A stretch of 64,000 bases of DNA from Nilaparvata lugens (taxonomy: Eukaryota; Arthropoda; Insecta; Hemiptera; Delphacidae), in contig NC_052511.1 of the NCBI RefSeq assembly GCF_014356525.2, forward strand, positions 30,697,981-30,761,980. The letters run 5' to 3'. Below the pieces are notes generated by a model, which did no database searches, was not told where the DNA came from, and saw only the letters and a list, made by a program, of their open reading frames with translations. Each line of letters opens with the position of its first letter. Position 1 is the stretch's first letter. Shown piece after piece: positions 33,096-44,400 of the stretch. The position numbers were made by a program, and so were the translations under genes.

Positions 33096-34085
33096 ATGTC
33101 CTATTCTTTGTGTTCTGATATTTTGGATAAGCCGCAAACTCGCTCTATTGGTATTCAGTGCGATCTTGATAGTTTCTATTATGAAGCAAGGTGCAGTACG
33201 CCGAAGCCGCTGGAGGTGGAGGAGGAGGAGGGGAGAGACGCAGGATTACCGAAGCCGCTGCAGGTGGGGGAGGACAAAGGAGGATTTGAGGAACCCCCCG
33301 CCGCGCCCGCCGCCGCCGCCGCCGCTGAGGGGAGAGACAAAGCCTACGAAGAGAAAGAAGGTCAAGCGACTGCTAAAATTGCTACGGTTGATCTTCACTG
33401 GTTTAAACAAGATTGTAATCAAATTATTGTGAAAGAACTTGCCATAATTGATCAGTTTAATAATTATATTGTGTTCCATTTCAAATCGCCATTTGCAAAG
33501 ACAGAATTGAGTGCAAAATTGTATAACGATGCAACATGGTTAGAACGTCACTATCATAAAATAAAATGGGAAGATGGAGATTTAGAATACAATGAGTCAT
33601 TAATACGTGATTACCTTGCAGCTTATGAGAAAATTTTCACAAAAGGAACTGAGAAAGCAAAGTTTTTAAGAAGATTGCATAGCAACGTACAATGCATACC
33701 AGAGGATTTTCCAAAACCTGATTTCAGCTTTTTCACTAGTTCATGGTGTTATGCTGCATGCAACATTCATAAAAATAATCCACATTCTCGCTGTGCGTTA
33801 TTCTCTGCCCAGCATTATAATTCTTTGTTGTTTAAAAATATGTATCAAACAAATAATTTCTTGTGCGAAAACAATCGAATGCAAAGTATGAAAATGGCTC
33901 CGATGTACACAAATTCACAGAAAAGAAACTTTGCTCGTTATGGATTCTTCTACAACGGAAAGGATCTACAGTGTGTTTATTGCCAGCATGCATTGAGACT
34001 GCATAAAGCGCGTACATGTTGTCTATCGTCAATTGATGAAGAAAGACCGCTTAATTACTCTATAATAGTTCCTGCCTACACCTAG
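33096..34085 (+). CDS. Fusion of an uncharacterised transposon-associated domain with a BIR-like zinc motif
   Basis: The product is 329 aa. Residues 1-90 are low complexity with acidic runs and a poly-Ala stretch. Residues of about 90-245 hold 'IIVKELAIIDQFNNYIVFHF', 'TWLERHYHKIKWEDGD', 'KIFTKGTEKAKFLRRL' and 'HSRCALFSAQHYNSLLF'. This domain type occurs in many unannotated proteins of arthropod and cnidarian mobile elements; the order of acidic motifs and the final CALxxA remind me of DEDD-type exonucleases, but that is only a guess. Residues of about 275-312 (NFARYGFFYNGKDLQCVYC) closely resemble the second, degenerate BIR of the gene at 23607, which suggests shared origin within the element. 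It has its own TATA box. Confidence 0.6.
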   Translation: MSYSLCSDILDKPQTRSIGIQCDLDSFYYEARCSTPKPLEVEEEEGRDAGLPKPLQVGEDKGGFEEPPAAPAAAAAAEGRDKAYEEKEGQATAKIATVDLHWFKQDCNQIIVKELAIIDQFNNYIVFHFKSPFAKTELSAKLYNDATWLERHYHKIKWEDGDLEYNESLIRDYLAAYEKIFTKGTEKAKFLRRLHSNVQCIPEDFPKPDFSFFTSSWCYAACNIHKNNPHSRCALFSAQHYNSLLFKNMYQTNNFLCENNRMQSMKMAPMYTNSQKRNFARYGFFYNGKDLQCVYCQHALRLHKARTCCLSSIDEERPLNYSIIVPAYT

Positions 34086-34107
34086 TTTTCTTCATTCGCT
34101 CAACATC

Positions 34108-34383
34108 ATGGATCCGAGAAAGTGGTTGGCTCCCGACAACGAATTGGAAGTGAGGTTAAAAAACTGTATTGATTGGTACGATGAGTGTGAAAGTGCAATT
34201 AGGAAATCAACTCCTGAAAATTATAGTTTGGCGAAGCAATTGAAAGACATTTTTCTAAGCACGGTGAATTTAAATGATATAAGAGACTATCTATGTTATT
34301 ATCGTCCTCATAATTTATGTATAGATAAGCTAATTAGAATTGAAGATGAAGTTATGTGTTGTTGTAGTGAAATGTGTAAATAA
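34108..34383 (+). CDS. Unknown small helical protein, 91 aa
   Basis: ATG 34108 starts 22 bp after the previous stop. The protein looks all-helical (LEVRLKNCIDWYDECESAIRK) and ends in a cysteine cluster (VMCCCSEMCK). No family was recognised. An AATAAA polyadenylation-like signal overlaps the stop region (34379-34385). The size, position and helical character resemble the 104-aa protein that follows, but no clear sequence similarity was seen. Confidence 0.5.
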   Translation: MDPRKWLAPDNELEVRLKNCIDWYDECESAIRKSTPENYSLAKQLKDIFLSTVNLNDIRDYLCYYRPHNLCIDKLIRIEDEVMCCCSEMCK

Positions 34384-34631
34384 ACGTTTTCTGCCTTCAA
34401 ACGATTTTTCATTCCGATATCCCATTCACGTTTTTTAGTTTAGTTGCTGCTTAGAGCTAGAGCAGACACCACGTGTGGGGTAATCTTTAGTGCACGTGCG
34501 CCTATAACACGTGCATCTCATTAATTTAGAGCTAGAGCAGACAGCACGTGTGGGGTAATCTTTAGTGCACGTGCATATCATCAATTTAGAATTCTTTCCC
34601 CCTCATTCGACTCACGTCAAACATCTGCAAG
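34384..34631 (+). promoter_or_regulatory. Regulatory region with five CACGTG E-boxes in a 75-bp direct repeat
   Basis: Two copies, spaced 75 bp (starting near 34451 and 34526), share 'ttagagctagagcagaca' and 'gtggggtaatctttagtg'. CACGTG is at 34470, 34493, 34508, 34545 and 34568. The region lies before the 104-aa gene (ATG 34632). The same hexamer marks the promoter at 26684-26790. Confidence 0.7.
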
Positions 34632-34946
34632 ATGCAGTGTTATGGTTTTTCAAAATTCAAAAAATTATCTCGTCTCTTGATGTCAATTTCATTTAATGAA
34701 TTTGATTCAATTGCGAAGAATATTAAATTTTCAACAGGATGTCAAGATGTTGATTTACCGTTAACAAAAACAGAAAATGTACACTTTTCGATTCTATCTG
34801 AGATTTTCGAACTGCTCAATATTCTAGACAGCGGTCATCTACATTATGATTGTACAAATGATTCGTCATTATCTGTTGTTAAAAATTCCGATGAACTTTG
34901 GAAATGCTTGTACGATATTGCAGATAAAAAATGTAAAAGAACGTAG
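34632..34946 (+). CDS. Small protein with possible death-effector-domain-like fold, 104 aa
   Basis: ATG 34632 follows the E-box repeat. The protein appears to be six short helices: 'KLSRLLMSIS', 'NEFDSIAKNIKF', 'ILSEIFELLNILDSGHL' and 'DELWKCLYDIADKK'. The opening 'LLMSISFNEFDSIAKNIKF' and the 'EIFELLNILDSGHL' segment follow the hydrophobic spacing of death effector domains, but the usual C-terminal RxDL motif is not seen. If real, it could interfere with Fadd/Dredd-type adaptors. The resemblance is by eye and may be chance; an unrelated helical protein is the main alternative. Confidence 0.45.
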   Translation: MQCYGFSKFKKLSRLLMSISFNEFDSIAKNIKFSTGCQDVDLPLTKTENVHFSILSEIFELLNILDSGHLHYDCTNDSSLSVVKNSDELWKCLYDIADKKCKRT

Positions 34947-35419
34947 AGATTTATAGCATTAGATGAGAGAGAATTTCTCAATTCAATTAGATATAGAGAG
35001 AGTCATTGACCTCACTTTGGATTAGAGTAATATGGATTCACTTTAATCTGTCACCAAGGGAATTTTTCCCTCTCATCTATACTGGGAGAGAATTTCTCAA
35101 TTGATTCTTATCTCCTTTCGGAAAGGGTGCGGGAAAGAGATGGCATGAGTAAAAGAAGGAGATCTCTATCTCTATCGTCATCGTAGTAGAGCGAAATGGA
35201 TTCACTTCAATTTGTCACTATAGCATTAGATGTAGAAATATGAATTCACTTTAATTTGTCACCAAAGGAATTTCTCAAAGAGATTTTTTCCCCCACATCT
35301 TTAGGATTCACCTCAATCTGTCACCATAGCATTAGATGTAGAAATATGAATTCACTTCAATTTGACAGTAGACAGAGGGAATTTTTCCTCCTAAAAGGGA
35401 AATTTTTTTTTCCCTCACC

Positions 35420-35465
<46 letters not shown>
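34947..35465. other. Right subterminal region with dispersed short repeats
   Basis: No gene. 'atagcattagatg' occurs near 34953, 35220 and 35326, and 'aattcactt.aatttgtcac' and 'ggaatttttccctc' variants recur between them. A GA dinucleotide run occupies about 35421-35465. This corresponds in position to the ATCGAT repeat of the left subterminal region but is not similar to it. Confidence 0.65.
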
Positions 35466-35467
<2 letters not shown>

Positions 35468-35797
35468 TCTTACCCCCCTCACCTCCACTGGACAGGGGGA
35501 AGGGGAAATCTATTTTTAGAAAGAGAGAGAAAGATATATCTCCCTCTCTCTCTATCCCCCTCACCTCCACTGGACAGGGGGAAGGGGAAATCTATTTTTA
35601 GAAAGAGAGAGAAAGATATATCTCCCTCTCTCTCTCTCCCCCTCACCTCCACTGGACAGGGGGAAGGGGAAATCTATTTTTAGAACACCCCCCGCCCTAC
35701 AGGCGGGGGGAAGGGGAGGAGGGATGGACGAGGGGGGAGAGGGGGGAGGGGGATCTCGAGCAAAAAAGTCAGTCGGTTCTCCCTAATCTTCTCTACT
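35466..35797 (-). repeat. Right terminal inverted repeat with three 82-bp units
   Basis: Reverse complementing this stretch reproduces the left end, including the unique outer 114 bp and the GC hairpin. It contains the 'tccactggacagg' core three times, 82 bp apart (near 35486, 35568 and 35650). It ends CTTCTCTACT. Confidence 0.93.
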
Positions 35798-35803
35798 GGC
35801 TGC
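35798..35803 (+). repeat. Target-site duplication of the Polinton, right copy (GGCTGC)
   Basis: Identical to 13453-13458 and directly adjacent to the terminal inverted repeat. Confidence 0.93.
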
Positions 35804-38800
35804 CCTTAGCGAATCGAGTATATAACATTTTTTAGAAATTGATTAATAAAACCACATATTATCAATAGTGTTTATCATTAAAAACTTCAAAGTTGGATCT
35901 ATTTACACTACTCAAGTGGCGCATTTGTTACGTCATGGGATCTGACCAGTCCCCAATTAGTATGCAAATTTGGAGAGAAATAATTTCTTAGGAGAAACCC
36001 AAGTGGAAATTGGAACAGGAGAGCTCGAGGCCATTTTTGACAAATAATAATCGGTAGGATATAGACCTGGTCCACATACTAATTTTTTAAAAAGCTTTAA
36101 TTCCTGTTTTAATGTATTTTAATCTTTGTTCTTTCTGTTTTAAAAGTTGTGCTAAGTTCCCAGAATCATATGTGATATTAATTTTTGCGAATTCATTTAG
36201 TCCCTAAAATTTGAATAGTGAGGTCTGATCAACGAATTTCGCCACGCGTGAAGGATCCAGCCGGTACAAAATATTCTACGGCCGATTATATTCCAGTTAT
36301 CGAAACGGAAACAAAAGACTATGTAAGTTATTCAAATATATCAGAGGGGATCCCCGCTATTCTGCGAAAATTATACAGTGTATAAATTCGTCATTTGGGA
36401 AAAGTCATGACTGTAGATTCAAGGGTACCAAAATTTGTATGAATAATTTTTATTCAATAAGTAAAATTTGATATTCACGCTGTACTTAGCCAAAAGGTCT
36501 ATTTCCTTAGGCGAACCTCACCCTGATGTAATAATTTTATCTATTCTTTTATAATATTATCAAACTATAAATTTTGTACAAACCTAGTTAACCTACTTTT
36601 TTTTGAATGTTTGATGACCCTTTCCAAGGGCTATCACCCATCCTATTTAATCAGTTTAAAATCAATACATTCATATACAGTGATTACTTTTTTTAAATTA
36701 AATTTTATCATCATTCAGTATTTATTCATTACCAGTTCTCACATACATTTTGTATAACCTATTTATCTATAAATTCAACTTTTGCTATCTGGTCATTTTT
36801 AATAATATTAATAATATATTCATATTGTTCATTTACTTCTCTGAATTTATTTCACTACACCTTCGAATCCGTTCTTTCTCAACTGACACAAATCGATCGT
36901 GCAAGACACGACCTGTTTTATAGTAGTCAGATATTATTGAGTATCATAATTATTAATAGAACGCTATTCCATCTGGCGGTAGATGGTAGTCGATATTCAT
37001 ATCAATTAATGGAAGATTTTGTTGGAGATATCCTCCCAAATCAAATCAGATCGACTGCCATCAATCTACCAATTCGAGGTGTATTAGATCCAGCATTGAC
37101 AACCAGCTAATGCTCCAAGGGGAGGTAATTGATCGCATAGACAGCACCCATATTCTCGGTACTCGAAACATCTACTATTTTCGTTTAGCACTTTGCCACA
37201 TTGTAACCTATGGTATTTGTCAGAGACCTGGTCGCATGGAGTTGAAATTTTGTTTGTTGTCTTGTGCGGTCTAATATCTCCTCCAACTGTAAAACAGGTA
37301 TTGAATTTTGAGTATTCTGTTTATTATTTAGTGAGTGGATTAATTCCGAATTTTGAATCTCTGCTTGGTCCTGGCGACAGCATTGATTATAATAGGCAGA
37401 TTCAGATTGAACTGCATATTGTTATCGAATTCAATTTAATATTACTATATCGTATTCCCAACCACAGCATTAGTTCAGAAAATTATAGTCCCAACTTCGG
37501 CTACTTTGTAGACCATCAAACTATCAATTCAGGAAATTATTTTTTTCAAACCAATCTTTTACTATGAATACTGTTCCTTCTACCTAGATCACATAGCTTC
37601 ACTTCATAGCCGTGCGAATGTTAACATAACCTATAATTTCAACATATGTTTACACAACCTCAAAGTTTATAATTATTCTTTTTGTGTTATCCATGTCCCC
37701 CTGGAGCAGGATATCACAGCATTCATCACCTCTCATGGTAAGTAATCTTCTAGACATGGCAAGAGGGCAAGATGGTTCACAAAGTTGGATAGAGGTAGAG
37801 GAGACTGGTAATATGGTTTGATAATATAGTCTCCAAGATAGTGTTGAAATGTCACTACGTTAATATTTCACACATATGCTTTGACATTTGCACATATGAG
37901 GTGATGAGTACTTTCGACTGCTGTCCTTACAGCTTGATAATCGTCATAATCACCTTACCCTTGACATCTAGTTTCAAAATCACACCGTAACCTTCTTACT
38001 ATCTACCTTTTAATATTGTATCCAACTCGACGCTCAAACTTTCTCTCATTTCTAATTCGTACTTTCAAGTCTTCTTCCTCTCAAATCTTCTGTTTTTCAG
38101 CAACTGTCTCTTCTTCCATTGGAATAAATTCGGCTTATTTCAAGTTGCTTCAGTCATAGGATTATTACATGTCAATCATCCTTTCTAGCTCATGTAACTT
38201 TGGTTCCAATTTGCGACTTTTGAATTGGGATACATTGTATCCCGTATCTTATACGTGTTGGACCAATTGGAAAGCTATAGGAACTAGAGTTCTGGGTGCA
38301 TTATACTTCTTTTTCATCAAAATTGATAGTTAATGGATAATTTTGACATGCAAATATGATAAGAATGGGAAAGTTCAACAATAAGTAATCCATTAGTTGA
38401 TGATCATTATTTGTCTGATAATTTAGCTGATATTCAATGAAAACTAACAAGTAGTCAGTAATTAAACCCAGTTAACTCGGTGAATTCTACTTGGTCGTAA
38501 TTTACTCATGGCAGTAATTTCCTTACATAATCACTTTCATTCTTCCGAAAATAAACACTTCCACTCATCCTCTTAGTTTCTCAGTCACAACTGTTCAGAC
38601 TTTGCTAGGAACACTTCAACTGTCAGTGAGAGGTTTAAAGTTTAAAGTTAGCTAGTTTCAATGAGCCCTACCACACAGAGCTGAGGCGAGGCGCCCCTTA
38701 CCAATATGCGATGCTATCTTCTTTCGGTTGACGTAATCAAGGCACTTTGTGTTCGCATACTAGCCGAGCTCAAACACCGGCGCAAACTTCAAACACAAAC

Positions 38801-40061
38801 ACTTGCCATGCAATCAGGGGTAGGTTCTGGGGAGGGGGTTGGTGCTAAGGGACACCTTTTGAAAACACATCATGATCTCTCGCTATTCATCCAATCGATC
38901 AAGGTCATCAATGTGTACTTCATTCACTTCGATATGCATATTTTCTATTTACAGTGATTGAAACCGTACTTATTAAGTACGGTATTCAATTCATCATAGT
39001 TCATGTTTTTTTTCATGTGTAGAATCATCCAACACACATCCAATATCTAATATTAGACATGTGAAGTAGTATAGTACGAGTACATCTGGTTGTGTAGAGC
39101 AACGGTTGAAGAATACGGTTGTATCCATTCAAGAGTAACATTCTCTATTACATTCTGATAACTATTCTAACATCAATGCTGAATCTCAATATAATTATAT
39201 TTTGTTTTTTATTGTTGTAATATGAATATCATTGTAGTTTATCATATTTAATATATAGTATTGTATTGCTTCAAGTAACAGGAAAGTGCTCCAGATCGAT
39301 CACGAAAAAAGTGGTTTCTAACATGGATTACATGGATTTTAATGAGTGCTAATTTTGATTAAAGAGCTGCAGAATTCATCTACAGTCTTTCATTCACCTA
39401 CATTTTAATTGATTATCATTCTCCATAGTCATCCAGCTCCTTGATGCAGAATAAATCTAGAGAGCCTGGAAATCACATATGTCAATCTAAGATGGTTCTT
39501 ATCGAAGGTCTTGTCATAGTCAGAGAGGATTTGTATGTATGCCAGTTCCTGGATAAAAGCTTCAAGAAGGCTCAAGCCGAGGTTGAAAAACTTGACGTTG
39601 CTTAGTCTGTTCTGAACAGGGAATAGAAGAGTGGTATGACATTTTGGCAGCTACATTATCGGTTGAGGTTGGCTTTGTTTTTGCTGCTCCTACTGCCCTA
39701 TATTTGAGTCGATGCGTTGGAATTCTAATTCAGTTTTCAAACTCTGATCTATTTGTAGGAGCTGGTACAGCACTTGGTACTTTCTTGTTTGATAGATTTC
39801 CAGAAACAGGGTGGATTAGTGAAGGATGGTTTTTTAACAACTTTGCTTCTTTATCAACGAAACGATGAGTACCTCCTCACTCCCTCCCCGCCAATACTTA
39901 TAGACGTTGCTAAACCGTCAGGTGTATGCAGATCTAAAATAATTCTCATTCATAACATTTATATTAAGTTTTGAACGACGTTGATCAATGCTTATCCAGC
40001 AAAATTGCACTCATCTGTTTCAATTTTCATCGGGAAATTTTCATGCGAATGCCTATAGTAT
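35804..40061. other. Intergenic host DNA, one exon candidate
   Basis: No transposon protein or RNA gene was recognised. Open frames up to 124 codons (37193-37567) have no domain and an AT-driven composition. One short exon candidate is listed separately. Confidence 0.4.
36219..36322 (+). CDS. Candidate internal host exon (hypothetical)
   Basis: Open in one frame with ordinary protein-like composition (RISPRVKDPAGTKYSTADY, then IPVIETETKDY), preceded by an AG after a T-rich stretch and ending at a strong donor TAT/GTAAGT. GC content is locally higher than the neighbours. No family was recognised, and no second exon was found nearby, so it could be chance. Confidence 0.3.
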
Positions 40062-40310
40062 ACTAGCTGGAAGGCTCACTTGACTCGCCTGATCCGTTTA
40101 GCCAGGGGGCTCCACCCTCTGGACCCTTGGCCGAATCATCCAGAGATGAGAACAGCCGACTTGCTTCGCTCGCCTGCATAGATGCTTGTTTTAGCAGCTT
40201 AACAGGGATACCTCCAGGACCTGGTAATTCGCCACTTTCCATTCCTCTAAGATTCTTTTGCACTTCTCTAGCTGTTATTTCTTCAATTGGCCGACAGGTT
40301 CTGACTCATC
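40062..40310 (-). pseudogene. Fragment of a LINE reverse transcriptase (N-terminal palm entry)
   Basis: On the minus strand the frame reads 'EITAREVQKNLRGMESGELPGPGGIPVKLLK', the conserved stretch that opens the RT domain of RTE/Jockey-type elements (normally xxGKAPGPDGIPxELLK). The sequence then becomes unrelated. This is a short, dead fragment. Confidence 0.65.
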
Positions 40311-41339
40311 CCAAGTTTTCTAATATTCCTCTATATCTCCCATTTATAATTTTAGAAAAGTCTTAAAACCTCAATGCCCTTAAAAATATGATGTTACGGA
40401 ATATGGATGATTATTAAATGCGATAACTGGAATTAAGGAGAGAGCTAAGAGTCTAATGACGATGTTTGATAAATATTTCATTGGAATGGAATAAAATTGA
40501 AATTTCCTTCAAGGCAGATTGACGATACCATGATTGTGAATTCCAAATTTCAACAGTCTCCAAGAATGTTCGAAAATGGATGATTGAGGATGAAATAATG
40601 AAGTTTCAAGATACAGAAGAGGGAAGGATACAAGAGACAAAACGAGGCCCACTTATTTGCTCCTCAGTAGATTCCACTCTAAAAGAGCAGCACAATTGTT
40701 ATTAGGTCAATGAAGATGATCAAGTTAGTGGAGCTAAGCTCAATGTACAATGATAATGGGAAATTTCCAATTAGCTGAAAATGAACTTCAATAAGTAAGA
40801 CTTGCGCTGCGCTGCGCTGCATGGGCCCTATTCGGCTATTGCTAGCCCCTAGCTCCCTGCCCACCCAATCACATTCGTCGAATGTGTGTGCGCCTCATCC
40901 AATCGCGTATTAGAATCACTTTCGGATCAGCGGGCCGGAAATTCTAATTAAACGAACGCCAAAGGGAGGAGTAGGGCCTAGCTGCATCATCCCACATCTC
41001 GCTGCTATTCTTTCACGTGGAAAGTTACACATTTCAATTAATATAGAATCTCAACAGATAATAGGACGACGCCCTAAGGACTATTGCGATTCTTGACTAT
41101 TGGATTCTGTTGATTAGTTGTGATTCCAAAAGCAGCTATGAACTCATTAATTGAAAGCTTGTTCAGGTGTTATTTATGTGACTCTTCGGTAAGGAATAAT
41201 GATAATGAGAATCATTTGGCTCGAAAAAGGCAAATCCAATCTTTGTTGATTACAGTTGATCATGTTGTATATTCCTTTAGATTATTTAAATGAATCTTCC
41301 ATTGATAATAATGATTGTAATGATAAATCGTACTATTAT
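40311..41339. other. Intergenic host DNA, nothing recognised
   Basis: No coding sequence, RNA gene or transposon end could be supported in this stretch. Confidence 0.5.
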
Positions 41340-41845
41340 TAATGATTGATTTCCATTGATTTATTGATTCTTCTTCTTTTGGTTCCTTCTCCTATCGGAG
41401 GTTGGAAATCATCACGGCAATTTTCACTTTATTGATTGCAGCCTTGAATAGATCCCTTGAGTTGCAGCCATACCATTCTCTTGAATTACGCAGCCAGGAT
41501 ATCCTTCTTCTTCACACACTCCTCTTTCCCATGATCCTTCCTTGCAATATAAGTCTCAACAGCTCATACTTTTCACCCCTCATTACATGGCCCAAATATT
41601 GCAATTTCCTACTCTTTATTGTCGCAACAACTTCACATTCCTTTGCCATCATTAACATTACATCCCTATTCGTCACATTTCTTGTCCATGGTATTCTTCA
41701 CATCCTTCTATAGCACCACATTTCAAATGCCTCGATGTTTTTGAGGTTTGACTTTTTCAAAGTCGACGCTTCCATGGCGTACAGCAATGTAGAAAACACA
41801 TAACAACGCAGCATGCGTATTCTAAGTTGTAGTTTAATATCTCGG

Positions 41846-42604
41846 CTACACAGAAATCTTTCCATTTTCTAGTAATTGCTGCAACTCATTCTCACTTCCC
41901 GCTATCAGAAGTGTGTCATCTGCATAGCGTAAATCATTAATAGTTACTCCATTTATGGAAAGACCAACATTTTGCTCCATTAAAGCTTCTTGACAAATGG
42001 CTTCACCGTAGACATCAAACAAGATTGGTGAAAGGTCACATCCCTGACGAAAACCACGACAAATCTTCATCTCCCCAGTCATCTCATTCTCAACTCTGAT
42101 CTTTGCTGTTTGATTCCAGTATAAATTGGTAACTATGTTGATATCTCTACTGTCAATATTTTTACCTTTGAGAATTTCATACAATTTTTCATGCTGTACC
42201 TCATCAAAGGCTTTTTCATAATCAATAAAACACATATGAAGATCCATATATACATTCAGGCATCTTTGCATCAATACACTTACTTCAAACAATGCTTCTC
42301 TTGTGCCAAGGCCACTTCGAAAACCCAGTTGTGTGTCACTCATATCAGCCTTTAACTTATTAAAAATTCTTTTATGAATGATTTTGAGGAAAACCTTCAG
42401 GGTGTGACTCATCAAAGCTATAGTTCTATGCTCAGCACATTCCTTAGCATTATTTTTCTTTGGAAGAAGCACGAACGTTGATTGAAGCAACTCGTGTAGT
42501 ATGATAACAGACTGGTAGATGGCATTGAAAAGATTTACCATTATTTCAAGTGTGCTGACATTCATGAGCTTCAACAATTCCACAGAAATTTCATCCGGAC
42601 CCAC
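41846..42604 (-). pseudogene. RTE reverse transcriptase part
   Basis: 252 codons. Starts within 'GPDEISVELLK' and continues through the palm with 'HRTIALMSHTLKVF', 'FIDYEKAFD' and 'LRYADDTLL'. The catalytic aspartates are present. It is cut off from the endonuclease upstream by a break near 42604-42694, and the C-terminal part lies in another frame. Confidence 0.87.
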
Positions 42605-43478
42605 AGCCTTTCTCCCCTTATATCTTTTTATAGCATACTCTACTTCACTTTTAAAAATGTCTTGTCCTGTTCCTTATGTATAAACCTCACTTACTATTGA
42701 TCATTAAACAACTCTTCTATATATTCAGTCCATCTCTTCATCTTCTCATTTATATCAGCAATTATTTTACCATTTTTATCCTTAAGAACAGACACTCTTG
42801 CCTTTCTTCCACTAGTCATAGCTTGAATCTTTTTATGCATATTAAAACTGTCAAACTCACTTTCACATTCCTCTATCTCTTTACAGTTCTCTAAAACCCA
42901 TTCTTCTTTGGCCTCCTCAATATTCCTCTTCATTAGTTGATTCACTTCTCTATACTTTCTCTCATTCACACCTTTATAACTTCTTCTCTCCTCGATCAGA
43001 TTGAGTATTGCATCTGTCATCCACTTCTTCTTCTTCACCATTTTTGGAGATAATGTGTCCTCACCAGATCTAAACAATAATGTATCCTTTATGTTACTCC
43101 ACTTGTCATTGACATTTTCAATGGCCTTTATATAATGTTTTATAACTTCAAGATTATGATTGACTTTCTCTTTTGCATCATTCATTACTGAAAATTAATT
43201 TAAACGTGTTGTATCCATCACACATTTCATACTCTTACGTTTTAGCCTCTGCAACAACTGGATTATGATCAGATCCCATGTCTGCCCCAGGGTGAGTTTT
43301 TGTTGATGTGACTGAATTCTTGAATCTTCCCCTGATCATTATTATAGTCCATTTGATTTTTGACAATATTGGATTCTTTATCTTGGAATGATTTCCATGT
43401 ATAAAGTCTGCGATTTGGCATTTCAAACATTGTATTAATTATTACAAAATCTTCACTCTGACAGAATTCTACCAAACG

Positions 43479-44105
43479 TTACCCACGCTCATTCCGTGAA
43501 CCCAGACCATACTCTCCAGTACATCCGTCTGTCTTCAACTTACCAACTTTTGCATTGAAATCCCCCATTATCATGGTGACCTCTTCCTTTTTGGTAGACC
43601 TCAATACCTCTCCCAGTTGGTGATAGAAATCTTCAATTTCATCATCTTCTTTATCTGCAGTTGGCGCATAAGCTTGGATAATATTATTCTTTTCCTCACA
43701 TGACTCTATTTGCAACATCACAATCCGGTCAGAATATGGAACAAAACTTGTCACTGATTTATTGACCTGCTTATCCACTATAATACCAACGCCATACCTG
43801 TGTGCATTATCATCTTTTCCAGAATAATATAATATATTATTATTACAAGCACACCTACCAGAGTCTGGCCATTGAACGTCACTGACACCGAGTATATTCA
43901 CTCTCAGTCTTTCCATCTCCATTATCACATTATCAAGCTTCCCTGCCGCATACAAACTCCTTACATTCCACGTAGCAACTCTCATTGATGCTACACTCTT
44001 CACAACATCGTTCGCTGCCGTTCCCCCCGGAGATCCGAATGGGGAACTTATTACTCCGGAAAATTTAGTATTGAACACTGCCATGATGAGTTCTACAAAG
44101 GACAC
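43479..44105 (-). pseudogene. RTE endonuclease (APE-like) part
   Basis: 208 codons. Shows the order of APE-type endonuclease motifs: 'ATWNVRSLYAAGKLDN', 'ILGVSDVQW', 'YGVGIIVDKQVN' and 'MIMGDFNAKVGK'. It nicks the target DNA to prime reverse transcription. The frame is lost after 43479 and resumes in another frame at 43475 (SEDFVIINTMF), so only the upstream part of the original ORF is continuous. Confidence 0.85.
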
Positions 44106-44400
44106 CCAAATGGGTCTTTAATACAGTGGTTTCCCGTTGCCTTCTGTATCCTTATGCCATTGATCAAATATGATTCCTCCGCCTTTGAGCCCAGATTTCT
44201 TCAGTCTCCTCCACCCAAAGCTGTTGGACTGCAAGAAACGGATCATTTATACCGACAATCATTCGGTTGTAGTCGCTCAATCTGAGACAGACACTACGTG
44301 TGCTAGTTTTGGTCCGCCCTGGGTATTTTATTTCTCCAGTACCCGCAATATCTGGTGATCATTCCCGTATCCGCCACCTGGGGAGGCGCCTGGTAGGATT

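Larger units (their letters stand above)
41390..44400 (-). mobile_element. RTE-type non-LTR retrotransposon, nearly full length but broken
   Basis: Read on the minus strand, the order is: 5' leader (44400-44110, containing the GC-rich 'gaggcgcct' motif), endonuclease (44105-43479), linker (about 43475-43235 and 43185-42694), reverse transcriptase (42604-41846) and C-terminal part (about 41845-41400). The endonuclease shows 'ATWNVRSL', 'MGDFNAKVG'; the RT shows 'CFIDYEKAFDEVQHEKL', 'FRQGCDLSPILF' and the catalytic 'RYADDTLL'. The C-terminal part holds phrases such as 'AFEMWCYRRMLKI' and 'KLQYLGHVMRGEKYELL'. Several frameshifts and stops separate the parts, so it cannot move by itself. Confidence 0.88.

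Noticed and set aside
35256..35519. 87-codon frame at the right end of the element
   Set aside because: It consists of subterminal repeats and the GA run.
37193..37567. 124-codon frame in the right flank
   Set aside because: No domain or splice context; composition follows the AT-rich background.
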